DNA of 64,000 nt. Origin: Pedobacter xixiisoli. Lineage in GTDB: Bacteria > Bacteroidota > Bacteroidia > Sphingobacteriales > Sphingobacteriaceae. The DNA lies in assembly GCF_900215335.1 (NCBI RefSeq), contig NZ_OCMT01000005.1:124001-188000 (forward strand), written 5' to 3'. Made by a program: the position numbers and the translations under genes. Below are positions 1 through 7,353 of the stretch, in pieces (position 1 is the stretch's first letter; every line of letters starts with the position of its first letter). The notes below the pieces were generated by a model that worked only from the letters and a program-made list of their open reading frames with translations, ran no database searches and was not told the origin of the DNA.

Positions 1-2416
1 ACACACCTGCTGCGGTAACTTCTGCGCCAGCACCTGGGCCTTTCACTACCATTGGGCGGAATTTATACCTGTCAGTTACGAAAGAGATGATATTATCAGC
101 GCCAGAAAGTGCATAGAAAGGATGGTCTTCGCCAACCATTTCCAAAGTGATTTCTACCTTGCCAGCTTCTAGTTTTCCAATGTAACGAAGTACTTTTTTA
201 TCGTTTGCCGCTGTGTTTTTCAAATTCTCGAAATAAGCAGAATTGTTTTTCAGCTCTGCATAAAATTCTTCCACACTTGCGGCTTTCAAACAAGCATCTG
301 GCAAAATATTGTCAATCTTCACATCCGACGCTTCCAAAGGATAACCTGCATCTCTAGCTAAAATCAACATTTTACGCATAAAATCTTTGCCATTTAAGTC
401 GTCACGAGGGTCTGGCTCTGTATAACCTAAATCTTGTGCTTCTTTTACAATGTCGTAAAACTCTTTATCGCCTTTAAAACTATTGAAGATGAATGAAATT
501 GTTCCTGATAAGATGGCTTCAATCCTATCAATTCTGTCGCCGCTCATCATCAGATTTTTTAATGTACCGATGATTGGTAAACCTGCACCTACGTTAGTCT
601 CGTAATAGAAATCTACACCGTGTTTTTTAGCGGTATCCTTAAATAAATTATATTGTTCAAACTCGGCAGAATTACCTTTTTTGTTACAAGCAACAATGGA
701 AACACTGCTCTCGAAAACTTGCTTATAGAAAGGAATTGGAGCCTCACTTGCTGTATTGTCTACAAAAACGCTGTTTGCTAGATTTAATGTATTCATCTTG
801 CCAACAAACTCAGATAAATTGGCTTGCTCGCCTTTTTCTTCTAAAGTACTTTCCCAAGTATCTAAATCAATTCCATTGGCATCAAAAACCATTTTGCGTG
901 TATTGGCAATACCAACAACTTTTACTTGTAGGTCGTTTTTCTCTGCCAAGAATTGTGTTTGTTCTTTGATCTGCTTGAACATCGTTTTGCCGATGTTTCC
1001 AGTGCCTAAACAATACACGTTCAAAGTACGTTTTAAATCCGTATAGAAGGCGTCGTGCACCGCATTTAGCGATTTTGCTAAATCATCTTTGCCGATAATT
1101 ACCGAGATATTATATTCTGAAGAACCTTGCGCAATAGCTCTAACGTTGATACCATTTCTGCCTAAAGCGTTGAACAGACGACCACTCATGCCTGGGGTAC
1201 GTTTCATGTTTTCACCAACGATAGCTAATACTGCCAAATCACCTTCCACTTCTGGGTAAGCTAATTTTCCGGCTGCTAGTTCTAGTTCAAATTCTTTGTT
1301 GATGATGGTTACCGCTCTCGCTGCATCCGATGGATTAACCGCAAAAGTGATACTATGTTCAGAGGATGATTGAGTAATTAAAATGATGTTGATTTGCTCT
1401 CTTGAAAGTAAAGAAAACAACCTTCCGCTAAAACCTGCTTTACCAACCATACCACTGCCGCTCAAATTAATGATGCTGATTTGATTGATTGATGAAATGC
1501 CTTTGATAGGTAATTCTGATGGTTTGATATTGCTGCGGATGAAAGTTCCCGCAAACTCTGGTTCAAAAGTGTTTTTGATTACCAATGGTATTTTCTTCGC
1601 AAAAGCGGGAACCATGGTTGGCGGATAAATTACTTTTGCCCCGAAGTAACTCAATTCCATTGCCTCGATGTAACTTAATTCATCTAACGAAAAAGCCTTT
1701 TTAACGATGCGAGGGTCGGCAGTCATCATCCCATTTACGTCAGTCCAAATTTCGATTTCTTCTACATCTAAAGCTGCGCCCCAAATAGCTGCAGTATAAT
1801 CAGAACCGCCACGACCAAGCGTAGTGATTTGGTTTGCTGCATTGCTTGCAATGTAACCTGTAACGAACAAAACTTTGTCGCTGTTTTCTTCGTGAAACTC
1901 TTTGATTAAAGCATCCGTCAACTCAAAATCTACACGAGCATTGCCGAATTCGCTGTCGGTTTTGATTAATTTAGAACCATCAACATATAATGAGTTATCG
2001 AAATACTGTGTGGCAACATGTGCTACCATGCTGTTCGAACATCTTTCGCCAAAGCTCACAATGAAATCTTTGGTGCGTAAGCTCAATTCTTTCAAACTAG
2101 AAACTGCTTGTAAAGCATCTTCCAACTCATTGAAATGGATTTTTAGTTTGGTTAAGATTGGATTTTGAGCAGCTGCTGGCAATAATACCTTCACCACATC
2201 AAAGTGTTTTTGCTCGATGCTTTTTAACTGTTCAGTATAGCTTTCACCTTTTTCGGCTAGTTCCGCCATTTCTAGAAGAAGATTGGTTACTCCGCTCATC
2301 GCCGATAATACAACCACCGGATTGGCATTTTTTCTTTCTTCTTGTACTAGCTTTAAAAGGGTTTTAATGTTTTCGGTCGTACCTACGGATGTACCACCAA
2401 ATTTTAGGACTTTCAT
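1..2416 (-). CDS. thrA: Bifunctional aspartate kinase / homoserine dehydrogenase I, 3' end beyond the window
   Basis: The enzyme phosphorylates aspartate and later reduces aspartate semialdehyde to homoserine, the first and third steps towards threonine and methionine. The reverse strand opens with MKVLKFGGTSVG, the aspartokinase signature, and stays open to base 1, giving about 805 codons. The fused family is about 815 residues, so only some ten residues are missing. The expected order is kinase (about 1-290), ACT regulatory domains (about 300-460) and homoserine dehydrogenase (C-terminal 340 residues). I read this from length and the N-terminal motif, not from an alignment. A thr-type attenuator lies directly upstream, which supports a threonine operon continuing to the left (thrB and thrC expected). 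Confidence 0.95.
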   Translation of the reverse strand, partial: MKVLKFGGTSVGTTENIKTLLKLVQEERKNANPVVVLSAMSGVTNLLLEMAELAEKGESYTEQLKSIEQKHFDVVKVLLPAAAQNPILTKLKIHFNELEDALQAVSSLKELSLRTKDFIVSFGERCSNSMVAHVATQYFDNSLYVDGSKLIKTDSEFGNARVDFELTDALIKEFHEENSDKVLFVTGYIASNAANQITTLGRGGSDYTAAIWGAALDVEEIEIWTDVNGMMTADPRIVKKAFSLDELSYIEAMELSYFGAKVIYPPTMVPAFAKKIPLVIKNTFEPEFAGTFIRSNIKPSELPIKGISSINQISIINLSGSGMVGKAGFSGRLFSLLSREQINIILITQSSSEHSITFAVNPSDAARAVTIINKEFELELAAGKLAYPEVEGDLAVLAIVGENMKRTPGMSGRLFNALGRNGINVRAIAQGSSEYNISVIIGKDDLAKSLNAVHDAFYTDLKRTLNVYCLGTGNIGKTMFKQIKEQTQFLAEKNDLQVKVVGIANTRKMVFDANGIDLDTWESTLEEKGEQANLSEFVGKMNTLNLANSVFVDNTASEAPIPFYKQVFESSVSIVACNKKGNSAEFEQYNLFKDTAKKHGVDFYYETNVGAGLPIIGTLKNLMMSGDRIDRIEAILSGTISFIFNSFKGDKEFYDIVKEAQDLGYTEPDPRDDLNGKDFMRKMLILARDAGYPLEASDVKIDNILPDACLKAASVEEFYAELKNNSAYFENLKNTAANDKKVLRYIGKLEAGKVEITLEMVGEDHPFYALSGADNIISFVTDRYKFRPMVVKGPGAGAEVTAAGV

Positions 2417-2446
2417 CGTTTATTGTTTATTTTCTGTTTACGGTTT

Positions 2447-2482
2447 AAAAAAAAAGCGTCCCGACTTACATCGGGACGCTTT
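2447..2482 (-). terminator. Attenuator terminator of the thr operon
   Basis: On the minus strand a perfect 12-bp stem (arms 2471-2482 and 2453-2464, 6-nt loop) is followed by a run of nine T. It lies between the leader peptide and thrA. The 5' arm can instead pair with bases 2521-2527 inside the leader peptide gene (AUCGGGA with UCCCGAU, plus two more pairs after a bulge). This is the mutually exclusive terminator/antiterminator layout of classic translational attenuation. Confidence 0.88.
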
Positions 2483-2506
2483 CTGTGTTTTTATGTTTTT
2501 TCAATC

Positions 2507-2581
2507 TTACACAAGGTTGCTCCCGATAGCTTCGCCGCCGGTAATAATAATTGTGGTAATAATTGAAGAGTTAAAAATCAT
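2507..2581 (-). CDS. thrL: thr operon leader peptide
   Basis: A 24-codon reading frame on the minus strand begins with ATG at 2581 and ends with TAA at 2507-2509. Codons 7-14 read Ile-Ile-Thr-Thr-Ile-Ile-Ile-Thr, so most of the central peptide is isoleucine and threonine, as in enterobacterial ThrL. The attenuator hairpin starts 25 bases after the stop codon, followed by thrA. Codons 18-21 contain the antiterminator arm (2521-2527). A ribosome stalled at codon 14 would leave that arm free, while one that reached the stop would partly cover it. The peptide itself probably has no function beyond being translated. The gene is too short for usual gene callers. Confidence 0.85.
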   Translation of the reverse strand: MIFNSSIITTIIITGGEAIGSNLV

Positions 2582-2705
2582 TGCTTTACGTGTTGTGTAT
2601 TTTTTACATTACAAATAAGGATATTATTTTTTGTAATAACAAATGTTTGTGTGAAAAATTTTAAATTTTTATCTGAAATTTTGTGAAGTTGGTTTTAAAA
2701 ACGAC

Positions 2706-3128
2706 TTAAGCTTGTAATAATTGTAAAAATTGCTCAGGTGTTTTTATGTTTAAGGCGGTTCCGTTGAGTTTTAGGAAATTAATATCATTGGTGATGATGT
2801 AATCCATTTGATGTTCAATAGCTGTATAGTAATGGATGGCATCTTCAATATCTTTAATGGAAGAATTTAAAGCATTATAGACGGCTTCTGGGCAGGTTTC
2901 TATAAGATTAACTACTTTTAGTAGTTCTTTTAGCAGCGCTTTCGAAGTTGTGACGTTAAAATCTTTTTGAATATAAAAAGAAACGGTTTGAATGATTGAT
3001 GGATTAGTAAAAGCGATTAATTTTCTTTTTTTTGCTAGAAGTAAAAGTTGCAAAGCGATATCATATCCCTTACGGTTTAGTAAAAAGTCCAGTAAAAAAT
3101 TAGCATCAAGAAATACGTTAAAACCCAT
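2706..3128 (-). CDS. PIN-domain protein, probable toxin of a type II toxin-antitoxin pair
   Basis: The 140-residue protein has the PIN layout: Asp8 in VFLDANFLLD, an acidic cluster at Asp93-Asp96 (KDIEDAIHY) and Asp115 in ITNDINFL. These are the expected Mg-binding acids of a ribonuclease active site. Its start overlaps the stop of the upstream small gene by 11 bases, so the two are translationally coupled in antitoxin-toxin order. The length matches stand-alone PIN toxins (about 130-145 residues). The RNA target cannot be told from sequence. Confidence 0.85.
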   Translation of the reverse strand: MGFNVFLDANFLLDFLLNRKGYDIALQLLLLAKKRKLIAFTNPSIIQTVSFYIQKDFNVTTSKALLKELLKVVNLIETCPEAVYNALNSSIKDIEDAIHYYTAIEHQMDYIITNDINFLKLNGTALNIKTPEQFLQLLQA

Positions 3129-3363
3129 ATTTTTTCTTTCTTTCTTCGTAATATTCTCTTTTGAAATCGTAATCTTCTGGATATTCGACTTTAGGTAGGT
3201 TTCTTACCATTTCAAATAGATCTGTTTTGATCTCTTTTGATTCGGTTATCTTTCTTAAATATTCTTCGACCAATTCAGAAACGCTAGCTCCCATTTTAGA
3301 AGCATAAGATTTCGCTTTTTCCAGTACGTCGTGCTCAATTGTTAAATTTACCCTTGCTTTCAT
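3118..3363 (-). CDS. DUF6364-like antitoxin partner of the PIN protein
   Basis: The 81-residue protein begins with MKARVNLTIEHDVLEKAK, which resembles a ribbon-helix-helix DNA-binding domain (beta strand at 3-8, then two helices through about residue 45). A charged C-terminal tail (residues 46-81, rich in Glu, Lys and Tyr) would bind the toxin. It resembles the DUF6364 antitoxin family of Bacteroidota. A perfect 28-bp palindrome sits 10 bases upstream of the start and is the natural operator for autoregulation. The family name comes from memory of similar N-termini. Confidence 0.8.
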   Translation of the reverse strand: MKARVNLTIEHDVLEKAKSYASKMGASVSELVEEYLRKITESKEIKTDLFEMVRNLPKVEYPEDYDFKREYYEERKKKYGF

Positions 3364-3372
3364 AGAGTAAAT

Positions 3373-3400
3373 ATACGCATAAAATTAATTTTATGCGTAT
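3373..3400. promoter_or_regulatory. Perfect 28-bp palindrome, probable operator of the toxin-antitoxin operon
   Basis: The two 14-base arms (ATACGCATAAAATT and its exact complement) meet without a spacer. The site lies 10-37 bases upstream of the antitoxin start and overlaps a -7-like TATATTTA. Its right part also encodes the last codons and stop of the acetyltransferase gene at 3391. An antitoxin dimer bound here would block transcription. It could also form a terminator-like hairpin for the acetyltransferase transcript, though no T-run follows. Confidence 0.65.
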
Positions 3401-3852
3401 TGTAAGTTTTTCTCGAAGCAAATACTGTTCTCAATTCCTATATATTGTCCGTAATTAGGAATAACCTGATAGCCATTTTTCTCATAAAGTGCTAAGGCAT
3501 CTGGTTGGCGTTTACTGGTTTCTAGCACGCATTTTTCGTAGTTCATTTCTTTAGCCCATTTCTCTAAATCTTTCAATAGAATGCTAGCTGCACCTTTTCC
3601 TCTGTAATCTGGTAGGGTGAACATCCGTTTTACTTCCATTTCGGTGGTAGAAAACTGTTTGATAGCACCACATGCTATTGGAATCTGGTTTTCGTAAACT
3701 AAAACTACGTGATTGATTTTGTCAATTTTATTGAATTGTGAATAGAACGCTTCTTCATTGCCGTTGATTTTGGCTAGTTCTGCATCTAATCGGTTAACCA
3801 ATTCAATAAAATCTGAATCGGTAGAAGCGGTTCTTTTAACTGAATAAGTCAT
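3391..3852 (-). CDS. GNAT family N-acetyltransferase
   Basis: The 153-residue protein is a single GNAT domain. Motif A, the acetyl-CoA pyrophosphate loop, is at residues 75-92 (VKRMFTLPDYRGKGAAS), and a C-terminal strand reads YEKNGYQVIPNYGQY, as in small-molecule or protein acetyltransferases. The substrate is unknown. A likely promoter (TATATTTG on the minus strand, 3870-3877) lies 18 bases upstream. The gene's last codons form half of the palindrome in front of the toxin-antitoxin pair, so the two transcription units touch. Confidence 0.88.
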   Translation of the reverse strand: MTYSVKRTASTDSDFIELVNRLDAELAKINGNEEAFYSQFNKIDKINHVVLVYENQIPIACGAIKQFSTTEMEVKRMFTLPDYRGKGAASILLKDLEKWAKEMNYEKCVLETSKRQPDALALYEKNGYQVIPNYGQYIGIENSICFEKNLQYA

Positions 3853-3869
3853 AGTCGAGATTTATCATC

Positions 3870-3877
3870 CAAATATA
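3870..3877 (-). promoter_or_regulatory. Bacteroidota -7 element for the GNAT gene
   Basis: The minus strand reads TATATTTG, a full match to the Bacteroidota -7 consensus TAnnTTTG, 18 bases before the GNAT start. No clear -33 TTG was found at the usual distance. Confidence 0.5.
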
Positions 3878-3919
3878 CCTTTAAAAGGGATTGACAACAA
3901 AAAACTGGCTTTTTCTTAG

Positions 3920-3927
3920 TACTTTTG
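3920..3927 (+). promoter_or_regulatory. Bacteroidota -7 element for gcvT
   Basis: TACTTTTG matches TAnnTTTG and lies 47 bases before the gcvT start. I saw no glycine-riboswitch-like structure in the short leader. Confidence 0.55.
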
Positions 3928-3973
3928 CCCGCGTATAAAACCAATATATTCCTGATTATAACTTATTATAAAA

Positions 3974-5056
3974 ATGAAGAATACAGCGTTAACAGAAAAA
4001 CATATATCACTTGGAGCTAAGATGGTTCCTTTTGCTGGTTACAATATGCCAGTGCAATACGAAGGAATTAATGCAGAACATGCTACAGTACGTAATGCGG
4101 TAGGTGTTTTTGATGTAAGTCATATGGGCGAATTTATCCTTAAAGGAGAAAATGCTCTGGACTTAATTCAGCGTGTAACCAGTAACGATGCTTCGAAACT
4201 TTACGATGGTAAAATTCAATATTCGTGTTTGCCTAACGAAAATGGTGGTATTGTAGATGATTTACTGGTTTATCGTATAGACGAAAAAACTTATATGTTG
4301 GTGGTAAATGCATCTAATATTGAGAAAGATTGGAATTGGATTCAGAAATTCAATGACAAAGATGTGGAGATGCACAACATTTCTGATCAGACTTCTTTGT
4401 TAGCCGTTCAAGGACCAAAAGCAGCAGACGCATTGCAATCGTTAACTGATATGGATTTGGCTTCGATGGAATATTATTCTTTCAAGAAAGGCAAATTTGC
4501 TGGTGTAGATAATGTGTTGGTGTCGGCTACAGGTTATACTGGTGCTGGTGGTTTCGAGGTTTATTTCGAAAACCAATACGCCGACCAAATTTGGGATGCT
4601 ATATTTAAAGCTGGCGCCGAGTTTGGTATTAAGCCGATCGGTTTAGGTGCTCGTGATACCTTGCGTTTAGAAATGGGTTTCTGTCTGTACGGAAATGATA
4701 TCGATGATACGACTTCGCCAATTGAAGCAGGTTTAGGTTGGGTTACTAAATTCACTAAAGAATTTACCAACTCTGCTGCATTATTAGCACAGAAAGAAGC
4801 TGGCGTAACTCGTAAATTGGTAGGTTTCGAAATGATTGATAGAGGTATTCCTCGCCACGATTATATAGTGGTTGATGCCGAAGGAAACCAAATAGGTAAA
4901 GTAACGTCTGGAACACAATCGCCATCGTTACAAAAAGCTATCGGTATTGCTTATGTAGCTAAAGAGTTTGCCAAAGAAGGTACAGAAATCTTCATCGACA
5001 TTAGAAATAATAAAGTAAAAGCTAAAATAGTTAAGTTCCCTTTTCTTAAAAAATAG
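3974..5056 (+). CDS. gcvT: Aminomethyltransferase, glycine cleavage system T protein
   Basis: GcvT releases ammonia from the aminomethyl-lipoyl arm of the H protein and passes the methylene group to tetrahydrofolate. The 360 residues match the family length. Visible motifs are FDVSHMGE (46-53), GGIVDDL (91-97, containing the catalytic aspartate) and GLGARDTLRLEMG towards the middle (folate-binding region). The start follows a good -7 element. The other glycine cleavage genes (gcvH, gcvP) are not in the window, which is common in Bacteroidota. comB follows on the same strand after a repeat-filled 77-bp gap. Confidence 0.97.
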   Translation: MKNTALTEKHISLGAKMVPFAGYNMPVQYEGINAEHATVRNAVGVFDVSHMGEFILKGENALDLIQRVTSNDASKLYDGKIQYSCLPNENGGIVDDLLVYRIDEKTYMLVVNASNIEKDWNWIQKFNDKDVEMHNISDQTSLLAVQGPKAADALQSLTDMDLASMEYYSFKKGKFAGVDNVLVSATGYTGAGGFEVYFENQYADQIWDAIFKAGAEFGIKPIGLGARDTLRLEMGFCLYGNDIDDTTSPIEAGLGWVTKFTKEFTNSAALLAQKEAGVTRKLVGFEMIDRGIPRHDYIVVDAEGNQIGKVTSGTQSPSLQKAIGIAYVAKEFAKEGTEIFIDIRNNKVKAKIVKFPFLKK

Positions 5057-5061
5057 ATTAC

Positions 5062-5131
5062 AAGTATTTAGTATCGAGTATCAAGATTTCGCTGGTCTCG
5101 ATACTCGATACTTATTACTCAATACTCAAGT
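5062..5131. repeat. GTATCGAGTATC-type dispersed repeat, partly inverted
   Basis: The gap between gcvT and comB is almost entirely made of GTATCGAGTATCAAG units followed, after a short spacer, by the inverted form CTCGATACTCGATAC. Related units occur at 15555-15588 and, remarkably, inside ileS at 24737-24771. The inverted arrangement could fold into a hairpin after gcvT. Confidence 0.7.
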
Positions 5132-5133
5132 AA

Positions 5134-5847
5134 ATGCCTAAAATAGAAGTTTGTTTAACGCCTGCCTTGTTAGATTTATATGCTATAGAGAGTAGTATAG
5201 TTGTTGTTATTGATATTTTGAGAGCAACTTCGTCTATCACTTACGGCATAGAAAATGGTGCAGAAGCAATTATCCCAGTAATGAATGTGGAAGATTGCTT
5301 GAACTACGCTGACAAAGGTTACTTGCTAGCTGCGGAGCGCAACGGAGAAGTGGTAGCTGGTTATGATTTTGGTAATTCGCCATTTTCTTACACTGCTGAA
5401 AAAGTAGCTGGAAAAACAATTGTACTGACTACTACAAACGGCACCAAAGCAATGCATTTGGCTCAAGAAAGAGCGCATCAAGTGATTGTAGGTTCTTTTC
5501 TTAACCTAACTTCAGTTTGCAATTATTTGAAAAAGGAAAATAAAGATGTGCTCTTACTTTGTGCGGGTTGGAAAGACAACTTCAATTTAGAAGATACTTT
5601 ATTTGCCGGCGCTGTAGTAGAGCAACTCCAAAAAGACTTCTCAGTAGGAGATGATTCTAGTGTAGCAGCTTTAGATATGTACCAATTAGCCAAAGGCAAT
5701 TTACGCGAATACCTTAAAAAATCTTCACATAGCCATCGTTTAATCAAATTGAATATTGAAGAAGACGTACAGTTTTGTTTGAAGGTTGATGTTTGTAAAA
5801 CTATTCCAGTGTTGGAAGGTGAGTATTTGGTGAAACTGCCTGTTTAG
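5134..5847 (+). CDS. comB: ComB family 2-phosphosulfolactate phosphatase
   Basis: ComB removes phosphate from 2-phosphosulfolactate, a step of coenzyme M synthesis in archaea. Bacterial members are widespread and their substrate is often unproven. The 237-residue protein shows VIDILRATSS (25-34, metal-binding Asp), LTTTNGTKA (98-106) and LLCAGWKD (141-148) followed by LEDTLFAGA. These are the family blocks. It converges on the RAYT gene with only three bases between the stop codons. Neither neighbour points to coenzyme M or sulfolactate metabolism, so the physiological substrate here is open. Confidence 0.85.
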   Translation: MPKIEVCLTPALLDLYAIESSIVVVIDILRATSSITYGIENGAEAIIPVMNVEDCLNYADKGYLLAAERNGEVVAGYDFGNSPFSYTAEKVAGKTIVLTTTNGTKAMHLAQERAHQVIVGSFLNLTSVCNYLKKENKDVLLLCAGWKDNFNLEDTLFAGAVVEQLQKDFSVGDDSSVAALDMYQLAKGNLREYLKKSSHSHRLIKLNIEEDVQFCLKVDVCKTIPVLEGEYLVKLPV

Positions 5848-5850
5848 TTA

Positions 5851-6426
5851 TCAATAAAATTTATCCGCTTCCCACTTTAATGGATTGTTTTGGATGTATT
5901 GAGCGATATTGTGATACACCCTATCGTCGCGAATAATATGTTCATAATAGTTGCGGTGCCAGATTTTTTTATTGAAAGGTTCCCAGCCCGAAGTTTTCAC
6001 ACCCTGTATATATGAGTTTGTGGTCATCGTTTTAAACCATTGAACGACACGGTGTAGCGGCGAACCTGTGTGTTCGCCCCCTGCTGGGCGTTTAATATCA
6101 TCATTATTATCATCATTAGGGTCGACACATAGGTCGACCCGTACGGCGCCATTATTCATCGCAATGCCATTATTTTCAATGATAATATGTATATGATTTG
6201 GCATAATTACGTATTCTTCAATTTGGATATCAGGGAATTTATTCTGGATTTCTTGAATCCATTTATCAACCATCAGCCCCGCTGCATTTAACGCCATTTG
6301 TCCATTAACCACTTTACCAAATCTATAAGCTCGGTCTTGGCAGCAAATCGTTACGAAATATAATCCTTCCTTCGAATAATCATATCCTTTTAGTCTAATA
6401 CTCCGTCTGTTAAATTGTTTTGGCAT
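5851..6426 (-). CDS. REP-associated tyrosine transposase (RAYT, Y1 family)
   Basis: The 191-residue protein is a single-copy IS200-like Y1/HUH transposase of the type that mobilises REP palindromes. It has the HUH pair His78-x-His80 in MPNHIHIII and the catalytic tyrosine at 160 or 161 in HRNYYEHIIRD. The N-terminus RRSIRLKGYDYSKEGLYFVT is characteristic. Between the HUH motif and the tyrosine, residues about 90-120 form a polar insertion rich in Asn, Asp and Gly, encoded by DNA that contains two strong hairpins. No flanking IS ends are visible, so it probably acts on dispersed repeats rather than on itself. Confidence 0.88.
   Translation of the reverse strand: MPKQFNRRSIRLKGYDYSKEGLYFVTICCQDRAYRFGKVVNGQMALNAAGLMVDKWIQEIQNKFPDIQIEEYVIMPNHIHIIIENNGIAMNNGAVRVDLCVDPNDDNNDDIKRPAGGEHTGSPLHRVVQWFKTMTTNSYIQGVKTSGWEPFNKKIWHRNYYEHIIRDDRVYHNIAQYIQNNPLKWEADKFY
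6059..6078. repeat. Hairpin inside the RAYT gene (right arm pair GGCGAAC/GTTCGCC)
   Basis: A perfect 7-bp stem with a 6-base loop lies within the coding region for the polar insertion of the transposase. It is one of two such hairpins 40 bases apart and resembles REP/BIME palindromes. Confidence 0.7.
6119..6140. repeat. Hairpin inside the RAYT gene (GGGTCGAC/GTCGACCC)
   Basis: A perfect 8-bp stem with a 6-base loop, again in the insertion segment of the transposase gene. The stem is GC-rich compared with its surroundings. Confidence 0.7.
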
Positions 6427-6475
6427 AAGTTTTCATAATAGATAAACCTAAAATACCAAAAAATAAAGACGATAG

Positions 6476-7255
6476 TTATTTTTGCTGCTGTGCAGCAATT
6501 AACTCCTTAAAACTCTCGCTACTTTTAATCGTTTTCAAAGCTTCCTCATATGCTATCCAGTAAATAATCTCCGCTTTTTTGGTGTCGAACGTATTAATTT
6601 CGCCCATACCTTTCGGTTCGATCATCAAGTTGCAGAACTTCGATTTCCTTTCCATGTCATGATTGATAGACATAATCCCCGCTCGTTGCATTAATCTGGT
6701 AATCCCTACAATTTTGTCTACAGGTTTAAGGTGGTTACAGGTAGAGCCGATAATGTAATCACAATTATTTAACAAAGGCTCTACAGGGAAATTGTTCAAT
6801 ACTCCACCATCTACATACATTTGGTCGTGGATCATGATAGGTTTAAATACACCAGGAATGCAGCAAGAAGCATGTATAGCCCTAACTAGCGGACCTTTGG
6901 TAAAATAAGCGACATTGCCTTCGCTAAAATTGGTGGTGCAAATCGTCATCGGAATTTCTAAATCCTCGATGTGTGCAGGTAAATATTCTCTAAAAATATC
7001 TCCAGTGCGTTCGATATTAATTAGGCCAAGTGAGCCCAAAGCTGGTCGAACAAACTTCATCAATTTTGTTCTCATGAAAATATTGAAAGCATCTTCTGGG
7101 TCTACGCCAGCAGCATAAAAAGAGCCAGCAATGGAACCCGCACTTGTGCCTACAATTTGACTAAATTGAATGCCCGTTTTTTGAAGTGCTTTCAATACAC
7201 CTAAATGAGCAATCCCTCTAATTCCACCGCCGCTTAATACGATACCGATTTTCAT
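6476..7255 (-). CDS. Patatin-like phospholipase (RssA/NTE type)
   Basis: A cytoplasmic or membrane-associated serine acyl hydrolase of 259 residues. The oxyanion loop is SGGGIRG (8-14), the nucleophile elbow GTSAG has Ser38, and the second member of the Ser-Asp dyad is Asp149 in YVDGGVLNNFP. These are the three diagnostic patatin blocks. There is no signal peptide or added beta-barrel, which separates it from the longer PlpD-type patatins. It may act on phospholipids or lysophospholipids. The substrate is not evident. Confidence 0.92.
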   Translation of the reverse strand: MKIGIVLSGGGIRGIAHLGVLKALQKTGIQFSQIVGTSAGSIAGSFYAAGVDPEDAFNIFMRTKLMKFVRPALGSLGLINIERTGDIFREYLPAHIEDLEIPMTICTTNFSEGNVAYFTKGPLVRAIHASCCIPGVFKPIMIHDQMYVDGGVLNNFPVEPLLNNCDYIIGSTCNHLKPVDKIVGITRLMQRAGIMSINHDMERKSKFCNLMIEPKGMGEINTFDTKKAEIIYWIAYEEALKTIKSSESFKELIAAQQQK

Positions 7256-7259
7256 GTTT

Positions 7260-7340
7260 TTTGATGTGATGATTTTTTGATTTGAGAATGTGATAATTAA
7301 TAGATTTGATGATTTGAGAGATGTGATGATTAGCTAATTA
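7260..7340. repeat. Low-complexity TGATGATTTGA-type intergenic repeat
   Basis: The space between the patatin start and the gldB stop is made of irregular copies of words such as TGTGATGATT and TTTGATGATTTGA. This looks like a degenerate short tandem repeat. No promoter can be assigned with confidence inside it. Confidence 0.5.
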
Positions 7341-7353
7341 TCGCATCTGCTTA

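Noticed and set aside
2283..2618. A 111-residue plus-strand reading frame across the thrA start and leader.
   Set aside because: It is the reverse complement of the leader peptide and the thrA N-terminus. The Ile/Val run is an artefact of the Ile/Thr codons on the other strand.
3853..3973. Possible glycine riboswitch upstream of gcvT.
   Set aside because: The leader is short (about 40 bases after the -7 box) and shows no paired aptamer-like stems.
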